From positions 1 to 19,364 of the forward strand of contig CAJBWJ010000019.1 in assembly GCA_903959355.1 (NCBI GenBank): DNA of 19,364 bases, given 5' to 3'. This DNA is from an uncultured bacterium (GTDB lineage: Bacteria; Patescibacteriota; Microgenomatia; UBA1400; PJMF01). The notes beneath the pieces were generated by a model, which was given only the letters and a program-made list of their open reading frames with translations, was not told the DNA's origin and did not search any database. This document shows positions 7,376 through 13,712 of this stretch, piece after piece (the stretch's first letter is position 1; each line of letters starts with the position of its first letter). The position numbers and the translations under genes are program-made.

Positions 7376-7588
7376 ATGCCAAGTAAAAAAACAAAAAGTA
7401 CTATGAAGAAATTAGTCAGACCAATGGAAGGTAGAAAGCTTGCTGGTGTAGCAATGGCTTTTGCCAATTATTTTAATATCGATGTTATTCTGATCAGAGT
7501 GATCTTAGCGCTAACTTTAGTTCCTGGTGGATTTCCAGGATTATTGATTTATGTTCTGTGCTGGATTTTGATTCCATCTGAAGAATAA
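7376..7588 (+). CDS. small PspC-domain membrane protein
   Basis: 70 residues. A basic N-terminal tail (1-20) is followed by a PspC domain: RKLAGVAMAFANYFNIDVILIRVILAL, then a hydrophobic hairpin through GLLIYVLCWILIPSEE. The first half packs amphipathically on the membrane and residues about 40-66 span it. PspC proteins take part in envelope-stress sensing in some bacteria, but stand-alone short forms like this one have no settled role. AAGGAAAG lies about 8 bases before ATG. It stands alone: own promoter upstream, shared bidirectional terminator downstream. Confidence 0.88.
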   Translation: MPSKKTKSTMKKLVRPMEGRKLAGVAMAFANYFNIDVILIRVILALTLVPGGFPGLLIYVLCWILIPSEE

Positions 7589-7609
7589 GTAAATTTGAGA
7601 CAAAAAAGC

Positions 7610-7641
7610 AAAATGCCCACCTCTTCCGAAGCGGGCATTTT
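7610..7641. terminator. bidirectional Rho-independent terminator
   Basis: AAAATGCCC (7610-7618) pairs with GGGCATTTT (7633-7641), with CTTC/GAAG continuing inside the loop. T-runs follow on the plus strand (TTTTTTG), and the A-run upstream gives a T-rich tract on the minus strand. It serves both the PspC gene and the convergent lipoprotein gene. Confidence 0.88.
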
Positions 7642-7664
7642 TTGTTTAGGAGGTGTTGAGTCTC

Positions 7665-7904
7665 CTATTGCGCTGGCGTTGGAGCTTTTCGGGATTCCTC
7701 GTAAGGAACCTTCGCTGCGGCAAGGTCTGCCGTAGCCTTCTCCATCTGCAACAGAGCAGCGTGATAATCGCATGCGGCGTTATTGCCGCGCATGCATAGA
7801 TCTGCTGCTTGTTGGGCCTCTGTTGGCCCAGCTCCGCATCCTGTCAACGTAGTCAACAGAATTGCGAGTAAAACGAAAGCGATGATAATTTTTTTCTTAT
7901 TCAT
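7665..7904 (-). CDS. small GC-rich lipoprotein of unknown function
   Basis: 79 residues from ATG 7904 (a GTG one codon earlier would leave only 2 bases after the Shine-Dalgarno). A type II signal: basic MNKKK, a hydrophobic stretch IIIAFVLLAILLTT, then lipobox LTGC with lipidated C23. The mature protein is about 57 residues, largely helical and Ala-rich, with two cysteines eight residues apart (LCMRGNNAAC) that could form a disulfide, and a proline-containing tail. The best Shine-Dalgarno of the window, AGGAGG, lies 5 bases before the ATG. Base composition is unlike its neighbours: I count 67 G/C in the 120 bases 7681-7800 (56%). This suggests recent transfer or a different origin. The function is unknown; it is exported to the outer face of the membrane. 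Confidence 0.8.
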   Translation of the reverse strand: MNKKKIIIAFVLLAILLTTLTGCGAGPTEAQQAADLCMRGNNAACDYHAALLQMEKATADLAAAKVPYEESRKAPTPAQ

Positions 7905-7924
7905 CACTTCCTCCTTTTTAAAAA

Positions 7925-7978
7925 TTCATTACCGTTTGATTTTCCTGCAGTCGCTTGTGACCGCGGATCAGTAATGAA
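7925..7978 (-). promoter_or_regulatory. structured 5' leader of the lipoprotein gene
   Basis: TTCATTAC (7925-7932) and GTAATGAA (7971-7978) form a perfect 8-bp stem closing a 38-base loop that contains further pairings (TGAT/ATCA, CC/GG, GTC/GAC). It lies wholly within the predicted leader RNA, between the promoter and the Shine-Dalgarno. No T-run follows, so it is not a terminator. Confidence 0.5.
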
Positions 7979-7990
7979 CAACTAGCTCAA

Positions 7991-8019
7991 ATTATGGCAC
8001 AATAAGTCACAAAAGTCAA
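7991..8019 (-). promoter_or_regulatory. strong promoter of the lipoprotein gene
   Basis: Minus strand: TTGACT (8019 to 8014), 17-base spacer, CATAAT (7996 to 7991). Transcription from about 7984 gives a leader of about 80 bases, unusually long for this window. Confidence 0.75.
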
Positions 8020-8072
8020 TATTATAGGACTTTTTTAAGATATAATTTTCTCCTTAAAGATCTTATTTTTAG

Positions 8073-8081
8073 TGTTAGAAT
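8073..8081 (+). promoter_or_regulatory. extended -10 of the peroxiredoxin gene
   Basis: TGT-TAGAAT (8073-8081) is 10 bases before the ATG at 8092. A second TATAAT at 8041-8046 could give a longer leader of about 39 bases. Neither has a good -35 hexamer. Confidence 0.45.
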
Positions 8082-8091
8082 TAATGTAATT

Positions 8092-8658
8092 ATGCTAAAA
8101 ATCGGCGAAACAATCCCAGAAGTAGTTATGGATGCTTTTCATCAAGAGAAGCTTCTCAAGATCAAATTTTCAGATTACAAAGGCAAGTGGTTGATAGTAC
8201 TTTTTTATCCAGCTGATTTTACCTTTGTCTGTCCTACAGAATTAGAAGAAGCAGCTTTAAAATATGAAGAATTTCAGAAATTAGGTGCAGAGATTGTCAG
8301 TGTTAGCACTGACACGGCTTTTGTACATAAGGCTTGGCACGACAATTCAATAGCTATTGCCAAGGTTGAATATCCAATGTTGGCTGATCCATCTGGTAAA
8401 TATTGCAAAATGTTTGGTACTTATATTGAAGAAGAAGGTTTATCACTGCGTTCTACTTTTATTATTGATCCAGATCAAAAACTAGTAGCCATGGACATGC
8501 ATTCCAATAGTATTGGTCGAAGTACTGAAGAAATTTTTCGTAAATTTCAAGCAGCCAAGTTTGTCTATGACAACAACGGAGCACTAGTTTGTCCAGCTAG
8601 CTGGCATCCAGGCGACAAAACCTTAATTCCAGGAATAGATCTGGTCGGAAAGATTTAA
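8092..8658 (+). CDS. 2-Cys peroxiredoxin, AhpC/Prx1 type
   Basis: Reduces hydrogen peroxide and organic peroxides, protecting the cell from oxidants. The 188-residue product has the peroxidatic cysteine C47 in FYPADFTFVCPTELE, the conserved Thr and Arg environment (LRSTFIIDP), and the resolving cysteine C167 in ALVCPASW, so it is a typical 2-Cys enzyme of the AhpC class. It needs an external reductant (AhpF, or a thioredoxin system); none is visible here. The downstream EamA transporter starts 13 bases after the stop and is probably co-transcribed. It is divergent from the GC-rich lipoprotein. Confidence 0.95.
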   Translation: MLKIGETIPEVVMDAFHQEKLLKIKFSDYKGKWLIVLFYPADFTFVCPTELEEAALKYEEFQKLGAEIVSVSTDTAFVHKAWHDNSIAIAKVEYPMLADPSGKYCKMFGTYIEEEGLSLRSTFIIDPDQKLVAMDMHSNSIGRSTEEIFRKFQAAKFVYDNNGALVCPASWHPGDKTLIPGIDLVGKI

Positions 8659-8671
8659 CCAGAAAAGACAT

Positions 8672-9514
8672 ATGTCGTGGCTTTTACTCCTATTTATTAA
8701 TGTTATTGCAATTTCAGTGGCTTCTTTATTTCAAAGATTAGCCATGAAAGAAAAAGAAAGCGATCCTGTTTTATCGACAACGATTTTCCAATTTATTTTG
8801 GGTCTGATTGTTTTACCTTTTGCCATTAGTAGGGGATTTGTTTTTCCGCCGCTTGTGACGCTTTGGCCATTTTTTTTATTTAGCTCAGTACTTTACGCTA
8901 TTGGATCAGTTTTATTTTTCAAGTCAATTAAATTAATTGAAGCTTCAGAAATGACAGTGCTTGCTGGAGTTGGAGCGATCGTAACAATGATTTGTGCCTA
9001 TTTTTTCCTTGGCGAGCGCTTGGTTTTTCATCAATATTTAGGAGCAGCTCTCGTTTTAGTTTCAATTCTAATTATTGCTCATCGTGGTAAAAAATTTGTT
9101 TTTAACAAAGGAGCTCTTTTAGCTTTGTTGGCAGCCAGTTTCTTTTCATTCGCCACGATTAGTGATGTTTTAGTTATTAAAAGTTACGACGCTATTTCTT
9201 ATGCTGCCATGATGTCTATTTTGCCAGGATTAGTGCTTGTTATTTTATATCCAAAGAAAATGCTCCAATTGCCAAAAGCAATCAAAACAATTGATAAAAA
9301 TTTAGTTATTTATTCGTTAATCTATTCTGTAGGTGTAATTACTTTTTATTCTGCACTAAATAAAGCAATGATTTCTCAGGTTAGCGTTGTTGTAAAAACC
9401 AATATTATTTTGACAGTAATTTTGGCTGCCATTTTTATCAAAGAAAATGATCGTTTGGGTCAGAAAATTTTAGCTGCCTTAATTTGTATGGCTGGAGTGA
9501 TGCTGGTGGCTTAG
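8672..9514 (+). CDS. EamA/DMT-family transporter
   Basis: 280 residues, almost entirely hydrophobic, with about ten transmembrane helices in two EamA repeats (about 1-135 and 145-280). The first repeat ends in the typical motif FFLGERLVFHQYLGAALVLVSILII, and the second in IFIKENDRLGQKILAALICMAGVMLV. Family members move small metabolites across the cytoplasmic membrane; the substrate cannot be inferred. The ATG lies 13 bases after the peroxiredoxin stop, with only a weak AGAAAAG before it, so it likely depends on the upstream gene for transcription. Confidence 0.9.
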   Translation: MSWLLLLFINVIAISVASLFQRLAMKEKESDPVLSTTIFQFILGLIVLPFAISRGFVFPPLVTLWPFFLFSSVLYAIGSVLFFKSIKLIEASEMTVLAGVGAIVTMICAYFFLGERLVFHQYLGAALVLVSILIIAHRGKKFVFNKGALLALLAASFFSFATISDVLVIKSYDAISYAAMMSILPGLVLVILYPKKMLQLPKAIKTIDKNLVIYSLIYSVGVITFYSALNKAMISQVSVVVKTNIILTVILAAIFIKENDRLGQKILAALICMAGVMLVA

Positions 9515-9539
9515 GATAAATAAGTTTCTCTGGTATAAT
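9511..9539 (+). promoter_or_regulatory. ychF promoter, leaderless spacing
   Basis: TTAGGA (9511-9516), 17-base spacer, extended -10 TGG-TATAAT (9531-9539). The ychF ATG is 8 bases after the -10. The -35 overlaps the stop codon of the transporter gene. Confidence 0.7.
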
Positions 9540-9547
9540 TTCGCCAT

Positions 9548-10645
9548 ATGTCTCTACAAATCGGAATTGTTGGTTTACCTAATGTTGGAAAGTCTACTTT
9601 GTTTAATGCTTTGTTAAAAAAGCAGGTGGCTTTAGCAGCTAATTATCCTTTTGCCACCATTGAGCCTAATGTGGGTGTAGTGGAAGTGCCTGACGAGCGT
9701 TTGCCAGAGTTGGCAGACTTAACGATGAAGACTGATAAGCTCAAAGCTTTACCACCAATTAAATATGCTTTAGTGGAATTTGTCGACATTGCTGGTTTAG
9801 TCGCCGGTGCCAGTAAAGGTGAGGGCCTTGGTAATAAATTTCTTGCCAATATTCGTCAAACCGATGCCATTTGTCATGTGCTTCGTAATTTTTCTGATGC
9901 TAATGTTTTACGTGAAGGCTCTGTAGATCCTGAACAGGATTTGGCCGTCATTCGCACTGAACTTCAATTAGCTGACTTAGAAACTTTACAAAAACAGCAT
10001 CAACCAAAAGGTGCCGCTAGTAAAGATGAGAAGGCAAAGTGGGACACCATCCAAGAATTTTTAGTCCAAATTGAAAAAGGCCAGAGTCTTAATTGCCAAA
10101 GTGAAATTGAGAAACTAGTCGCCAAAGAATTGTGTCTATTAACGGCTAAAAGCGAAATTTTTGCCATTAATGTGGACGAAAAAGATTTGATGAAAGCAGA
10201 TGAAATTACTGCTTTATTTGCCACTAAGTTAAAAGTTAAAAAAGCACAAATTGTGGTGATTTCTGCCAAAATTGAAAGTGAATTAGCGACTTTAGCAGAA
10301 GAAGATCAGAAAATGTATATGGATGAATTAGGTCTTAAGCAGAGCGGTTTATCTCGTTTGGCTTTTGTTGCCTATGAAACCTTGGGTTTACAGAGCTTTC
10401 TGACTGCTGGCGAAATTGAAGTCAAAGCTTGGACGATCAAAAAAGGCATGACTGCGCAGGAAGCTGCTGGAGTCATTCACACTGATTTTAGCAAGAAATT
10501 TATTAGTGCTCGCGTGGTCAGTTTTACTGAATTTATGAATCTCGGTGGTTGGTCAGCTTGTAAAGAAGTTGGCAAAGTCAGACAAGAAGGTCGCGATTAT
10601 TTAATGCAAGATGGCGACATAGTTGAATTTATGATTGGTAAGTAG
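9548..10645 (+). CDS. ychF: ribosome-binding ATPase/GTPase YchF (Obg-like, Ola1 family)
   Basis: 365 residues, the family length (E. coli 363). Walker A GLPNVGKST is at 9-17, switch II DIAGLVAGASKGEGLGNKFL starts at D80 with the Leu in place of the catalytic Gln that marks the HAS-NTPase group, and the NVDEKD segment takes the place of NKxD, which in this family shifts preference towards ATP. A coiled-coil insert (about 130-200) and a C-terminal TGS domain (about 280-363, with TAGEIEVKAWTIKKGMTAQEAAGVIH) follow. YchF binds ribosomes and is linked to stress responses. There is no Shine-Dalgarno; the start follows the leaderless pattern. Confidence 0.97.
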   Translation: MSLQIGIVGLPNVGKSTLFNALLKKQVALAANYPFATIEPNVGVVEVPDERLPELADLTMKTDKLKALPPIKYALVEFVDIAGLVAGASKGEGLGNKFLANIRQTDAICHVLRNFSDANVLREGSVDPEQDLAVIRTELQLADLETLQKQHQPKGAASKDEKAKWDTIQEFLVQIEKGQSLNCQSEIEKLVAKELCLLTAKSEIFAINVDEKDLMKADEITALFATKLKVKKAQIVVISAKIESELATLAEEDQKMYMDELGLKQSGLSRLAFVAYETLGLQSFLTAGEIEVKAWTIKKGMTAQEAAGVIHTDFSKKFISARVVSFTEFMNLGGWSACKEVGKVRQEGRDYLMQDGDIVEFMIGK

Positions 10646-10667
10646 GGTAGTGAATTTTTTTTATTAT

Positions 10668-10676
10668 TGATACAAT
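10668..10676 (+). promoter_or_regulatory. extended -10 of the 10683 gene, leaderless GTG
   Basis: TGA-TACAAT (10668-10676) lies 6 bases before the GTG start at 10683. No recognisable -35 hexamer. A T-run just upstream (10655-10662) may be a UP-like element or a remnant of a weak terminator after ychF. Confidence 0.55.
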
Positions 10677-10682
10677 ATATCT

Positions 10683-10937
10683 GTGCAAGACTTATCTGTT
10701 TTTATAAAAGCAATTAATCAATTTTCTAACGGCGAAGCTTCACGAGAATTTGCAGAAGATGTATTGAATTACACCAAGTATTTTGCTATTACTAATTGCC
10801 CAGATGATAAAAAATCTCAATTGAATTTAATTTTTGAGCAAGGTATCGGCCAAGAATTTATAGATTTTTGTATTAAAGAAATTCCAAATTTTACAAAAAA
10901 CTTACAAACATATATTGATCAATATGCCATTAAATGA
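10683..10937 (+). CDS. unrecognised small helical protein
   Basis: Not recognised. 84 residues from GTG 10683, chosen because the -10 box ends 6 bases before it. Predicted to be all alpha-helical and soluble, with one Cys-Pro (TNCPDD) and one further Cys. It ends in TGA, the only UGA stop among the genes of this window, and overlaps the next gene by 14 bases, so the two are translationally coupled. A short soluble protein before a larger membrane-anchored one suggests a partner or regulator, but no function can be named. Confidence 0.7.
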   Translation: MQDLSVFIKAINQFSNGEASREFAEDVLNYTKYFAITNCPDDKKSQLNLIFEQGIGQEFIDFCIKEIPNFTKNLQTYIDQYAIK

Positions 10938-12348
10938 AGTTTTTCAGAAATTTTTCCATAATAAAAAGGAAAATGAAAATCCTTCTCAATTAAAAGGTGA
11001 GGAGTTAAAAAAAGCTTTAGCAGAAGCAGCTAGTCAAGCTGGCATGAAGCCAGAAACTGTTCAAAAATTTTTACAATTTGAAGAGACGGAGTCTGTTCTT
11101 AAACCAGAGAGAATAGCGATTCTTTTCGTTTTAATTTATGTCGTTTTGCAAACAGCAGTTAATGTGGGAGCAGGGGAAAGTTTAGATGCAAGCGCTATGT
11201 CAAAGTTGCCATCGTGGTTGCACGAGGGTTTGCAGGTTCTTTATGGAATGAATAGCTATGCTGCTGGCGGTGACACCTGGAGACAGCATTTTCCACTACT
11301 AATGTTAACTGGAGGCGGTGCTCTTGCGGCTAGTGGATTAATTGAACGTGCCAGACAGCAAAAAAAGAGAGAAAAAATGGCTTTAAAAGTAAAAAGTGCT
11401 TTAGAAGGTGAAGTTGCAAGAGGCGAGGTAAACCTAAATATGCCCGAAGGTCATTCGGCGTTTTTTTCTGGCAATGGTGATCCTTATGTTTCTTCGTTGC
11501 AAAAAGAACTTGGAATTAGCGATGTGGTAACTTATACCACTAATCCAAATGGAGATACTTCTTTAACAAAACAAGGTTATGAGCTTTCTAGCACAGAGGA
11601 CACTTTGGAAGCAGCTTTGGAGCGCGGTGATTTTGTTAAAGCTGGAGAAGTTGGATTTTTTCCAGTTATAGAGCAAGACCAATTTCTCCCTGATCCAGAT
11701 GAAGACAACGATAGTTTTGACACAACTCTTTCTGATATGGATGTCATGATTGCTAAGATGGAGAATTTTTTAAAAAATAAACAGGATAATGATAAAGAAA
11801 AAATAATTAAAAAGAAGAAACTAATAATAGTAAGTAGCAAAAATCAAAAAGAAACCAAAGCGCATGGAAGAGAAAAAATACCTAGCACCAGAACACTAGA
11901 AGATTTGCAGAGAGAGCAAAATGAAAAAGGTGAAAATGATGGGAAAATTAAATACTTTGATGTGGAAATTGTTGATCCTACAGAATTAGTTTTTGATGCT
12001 CTGATGCCTTTGCTCGGAGGGAAAACTCCAGATTTTATTGCACTTACTAAATCAGCCAATAGATATACTGATCGTTTTTATGCTGAGTACGATGCAAGAG
12101 TTAAGAAGGATGGTTCTCAGATTCCTGGAATGAGAGTAACTTCATCTGAAGAAGTTCGTGTTTTTTATAATATTTCCGACGTTGCTACAATTGCTCAAGC
12201 TCGTAAAGATGATATAGCTATCGTTTCTTCAGAAAGACACAAACAAGTTCTATTAGATCAGGGTGTTAATCCAGATAGAATAATTGTTATTTCCAAGCTC
12301 GTAAAAACAGCGATAAAGAATCTTACAAATCCAGTTCAAAAAAAATAA
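10924..12348 (+). CDS. unrecognised membrane-anchored protein with C-terminal soluble domain
   Basis: Not recognised. 474 residues from ATG 10924 (a TTG at 10915 is possible but less likely). The N-terminal 60 residues are soluble and charged. Two transmembrane helices follow: about 63-82 (IAILFVLIYVVLQTAVNVGAG) and about 124-142 (PLLMLTGGGALAASGLIERA), with a basic KKREK stop-transfer. After a long acidic and Lys-rich linker (about 245-320) comes a C-terminal alpha/beta-looking domain (about 330-460), where ISDVATIAQARKDDIAIVSS then NPDRIIVIS suggests alternating helices and strands. Its start overlaps the end of the 84-residue gene by 14 bases. Confidence 0.75.
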   Translation: MPLNEVFQKFFHNKKENENPSQLKGEELKKALAEAASQAGMKPETVQKFLQFEETESVLKPERIAILFVLIYVVLQTAVNVGAGESLDASAMSKLPSWLHEGLQVLYGMNSYAAGGDTWRQHFPLLMLTGGGALAASGLIERARQQKKREKMALKVKSALEGEVARGEVNLNMPEGHSAFFSGNGDPYVSSLQKELGISDVVTYTTNPNGDTSLTKQGYELSSTEDTLEAALERGDFVKAGEVGFFPVIEQDQFLPDPDEDNDSFDTTLSDMDVMIAKMENFLKNKQDNDKEKIIKKKKLIIVSSKNQKETKAHGREKIPSTRTLEDLQREQNEKGENDGKIKYFDVEIVDPTELVFDALMPLLGGKTPDFIALTKSANRYTDRFYAEYDARVKKDGSQIPGMRVTSSEEVRVFYNISDVATIAQARKDDIAIVSSERHKQVLLDQGVNPDRIIVISKLVKTAIKNLTNPVQKK

Positions 12349-12360
12349 GTAGAAGAAACC

Positions 12361-12389
12361 TAGACTTCTCATGTTTTTATTGATATAAT
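12361..12389 (+). promoter_or_regulatory. rpsF-ssb-rpsR promoter
   Basis: TAGACT (12361-12366), 17-base spacer, extended -10 TGA-TATAAT (12381-12389). Transcription from about 12396 gives a leader of about 72 bases. Confidence 0.75.
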
Positions 12390-12406
12390 CCACTCCAGAA
12401 ATTAAA

Positions 12407-12456
12407 ATTCGCTTATTAATTATCCAGAAACTTTGGCGGGGCCAAGGTTTGCGAAT
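12407..12456 (+). promoter_or_regulatory. two-stem RNA leader of rpsF, possible S6:S18 autoregulatory site
   Basis: An outer stem ATTCGC/GCGAAT (12407-12412 with 12451-12456) encloses a 10-bp hairpin (12428-12450) with arms AAACTTTGGC/GCCAAGGTTT (one G-U pair) and a GGG loop. All 15 unpaired bases are on the 5' side (12413-12427). rpsF leaders that bind the S6:S18 complex are known in other bacteria and also use a bulged stem with a conserved CCG; I see no CCG here, only CCAG in the bulge, so the link is an inference. The outer stem ends 11 bases before the ATG and no clear Shine-Dalgarno is present. Confidence 0.5.
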
Positions 12457-12467
12457 CTTAGAAAAAT

Positions 12468-12812
12468 ATGAAACTAGCTAAAGAAATCATTTCCAAAGAT
12501 TACGAATTAACCTATTTAATTCCAGGCGATCTATTAGACGCCGATGTTTCCAGACTCAAAAAAGAAATCGCTGATTTAGTTGCCAAGAATAAAGGCTCTA
12601 TCGTCAAAGAAGACGATTGGGGTCGTAAGCATTTGGCTTATGGCATTTCTCAAGGCGGCAAAACTTATGAAGAAGCCGTTTATGTTCACATGGTTTTAAA
12701 CTTTCCAGTTTTAAATGTTCAGAAATTCGATCAAAATTTGACTATACATCGTGAAATCATTCGCCATTTATTGGTGATTGCCGATGAAATGGTAGAATCT
12801 ATCGAAGATTAA
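12468..12812 (+). CDS. rpsF: 30S ribosomal protein bS6
   Basis: Binds bS18 on the platform of the small subunit. 114 residues with a ferredoxin-like fold: YELTYLIPGDLLDADVSRLKKEI, then the strand GSIVKEDDWGRKHLAYGI, YEEAVYVHMVLNFP, and LTIHREIIRHLLVI. A short acidic tail (ESIED) ends the protein. About ten extra residues precede the usual YEL start. It is first in a classic rpsF-ssb-rpsR operon. The leader between promoter and ATG is structured, suggesting feedback by the S6:S18 complex. Confidence 0.95.
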   Translation: MKLAKEIISKDYELTYLIPGDLLDADVSRLKKEIADLVAKNKGSIVKEDDWGRKHLAYGISQGGKTYEEAVYVHMVLNFPVLNVQKFDQNLTIHREIIRHLLVIADEMVESIED

Positions 12813-12854
12813 TTTATGTTGTTTGTTGTTTCTTTTCTTTACTAAAACTTGAAT

Positions 12855-12873
12855 GGTTGCACTTAATGCAACC
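12855..12873 (+). promoter_or_regulatory. hairpin between rpsF and ssb
   Basis: GGTTGCA (12855-12861) pairs with TGCAACC (12867-12873), loop of five. No T-run follows, so it is not a terminator; it may be an mRNA processing or stability element separating rpsF from ssb-rpsR. A weak -10-like CATAAT lies at 12883-12888. Confidence 0.45.
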
Positions 12874-12933
12874 TTGCTGCTGCATAATGAAAAAAGATCA
12901 ATACAAATCAACTCTGTTGAGAGAAAGGCAAAA

Positions 12934-13410
12934 ATGTCAGTACGTTCTTTAAATAAAGTCATGTTAATCGGTAACTTGACCAGAGATCCAAACTTGCGCT
13001 ATACACCAAATAGCACAGCCGTGGCTTCTTTTGGTATTGCTACCAATCGTTCTTGGACTCCAGCTGATGGAGGCGATAAACAAGAAAGAGTAGACTTTCA
13101 TAATATTGTTGCTTGGTCAAAATTGGCTGAGATTTGTGGTCAATTACTCCACAAAGGTGACAAGGTTTATGTCGAAGGTCGTATTCAAACTAGAGACTGG
13201 AAAACTGAAGCCGGTGAAGAGAGAAAAGTTACTGAAATCATCATTGATAATATGATGTTACTTGGTAACAAAGGTGGTAAGTTTTCTGAAGGTAGTGCAG
13301 AAGGCGAAGAAGATGAAGAAATGCCAAGTGCTAAGCCAGTCGCAAAGAAAACCGCTGCTCCAGTAGAAGCAGAACAAGTAGAAGATGTCTCTGATGACAT
13401 CCCTTTTTAG
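12934..13410 (+). CDS. ssb: single-stranded DNA-binding protein
   Basis: Coats single-stranded DNA in replication and repair and recruits partners by its tail. From the ATG at 12934 the product is 158 residues: an OB fold from LNKVMLIGNLTRDPNLRYTP through VDFHNIVAWSKLAEIC to KVTEIIIDNMMLLG, an acidic, flexible linker, and the conserved C-terminal tip DDIPF. A longer frame reaches 12853 but its extra 27 residues are not SSB-like and run through an intergenic hairpin; GAGAAAGG lies 5 bases before 12934. Middle gene of rpsF-ssb-rpsR. Confidence 0.96.
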   Translation: MSVRSLNKVMLIGNLTRDPNLRYTPNSTAVASFGIATNRSWTPADGGDKQERVDFHNIVAWSKLAEICGQLLHKGDKVYVEGRIQTRDWKTEAGEERKVTEIIIDNMMLLGNKGGKFSEGSAEGEEDEEMPSAKPVAKKTAAPVEAEQVEDVSDDIPF

Positions 13411-13454
13411 AAATTAAAAGAAAAATTAGAAATATTAATAATTAAGGAAGAATA

Positions 13455-13634
13455 ATGAAGACTCACAACTTTAGCTACAAAAAAGCCGAAGACCTCAGAA
13501 GATTTGTTACCGCTCAAGGCGCTATTTTGCCAAGAGCCAAAACTGGTCTAACCGCTAAATTGCAGAAAAAATTGGCTCGTGAAGTCAAGAGAGCTAGACA
13601 CTTAGCCCTTTTGCCATTTACTCAAACTGTTTAA
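13455..13634 (+). CDS. rpsR: 30S ribosomal protein bS18, short form
   Basis: 59 residues, short enough to be missed by common length cut-offs. The core is unmistakable: DLRRFVTAQGAILPRAKTGLTAKLQKKLAREVKRARHLALLPF (about residues 13-55). Typical bS18 has about 75 residues; here the basic N-terminal extension is missing and translation starts MKTHNFSYKKAE. AAGGAAG (13444-13450) is 4 bases before the ATG. It partners with bS6 on the 30S platform and shares its operon, 44 bases after ssb. No clear terminator follows, only T-rich sequence before the next promoter. Confidence 0.95.
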   Translation: MKTHNFSYKKAEDLRRFVTAQGAILPRAKTGLTAKLQKKLAREVKRARHLALLPFTQTV

Positions 13635-13670
13635 ATTCGTTGCGATTTTTAATTTTTAATTAGATTTTGC

Positions 13671-13701
13671 TTGTGATTTTTTTTGTAAGCTAGCTTACAA
13701 T
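13671..13701 (+). promoter_or_regulatory. S41 protease promoter with an overlapping 18-bp palindrome
   Basis: TTGTGA (13671-13676), 19-base spacer, TACAAT (13696-13701); the ATG is 11 bases on. TTGTAAGCTAGCTTACAA (13683-13700) is a perfect palindrome covering most of the spacer and five bases of the -10 box. It is not followed by T-runs in either direction, so a repressor operator is more likely than a terminator. Confidence 0.55.
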
Positions 13702-13712
13702 AATCGTCTTGT

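Noticed and set aside
12853..12933. N-terminal extension of ssb
   Set aside because: The extra 27 residues are not SSB-like and run through an intergenic hairpin; a Shine-Dalgarno precedes the ATG at 12934.
13683..13700. Palindrome before the S41 gene as the rpsR terminator
   Set aside because: The T-run is before it and not after it on the plus strand, and the minus strand shows A residues after it.
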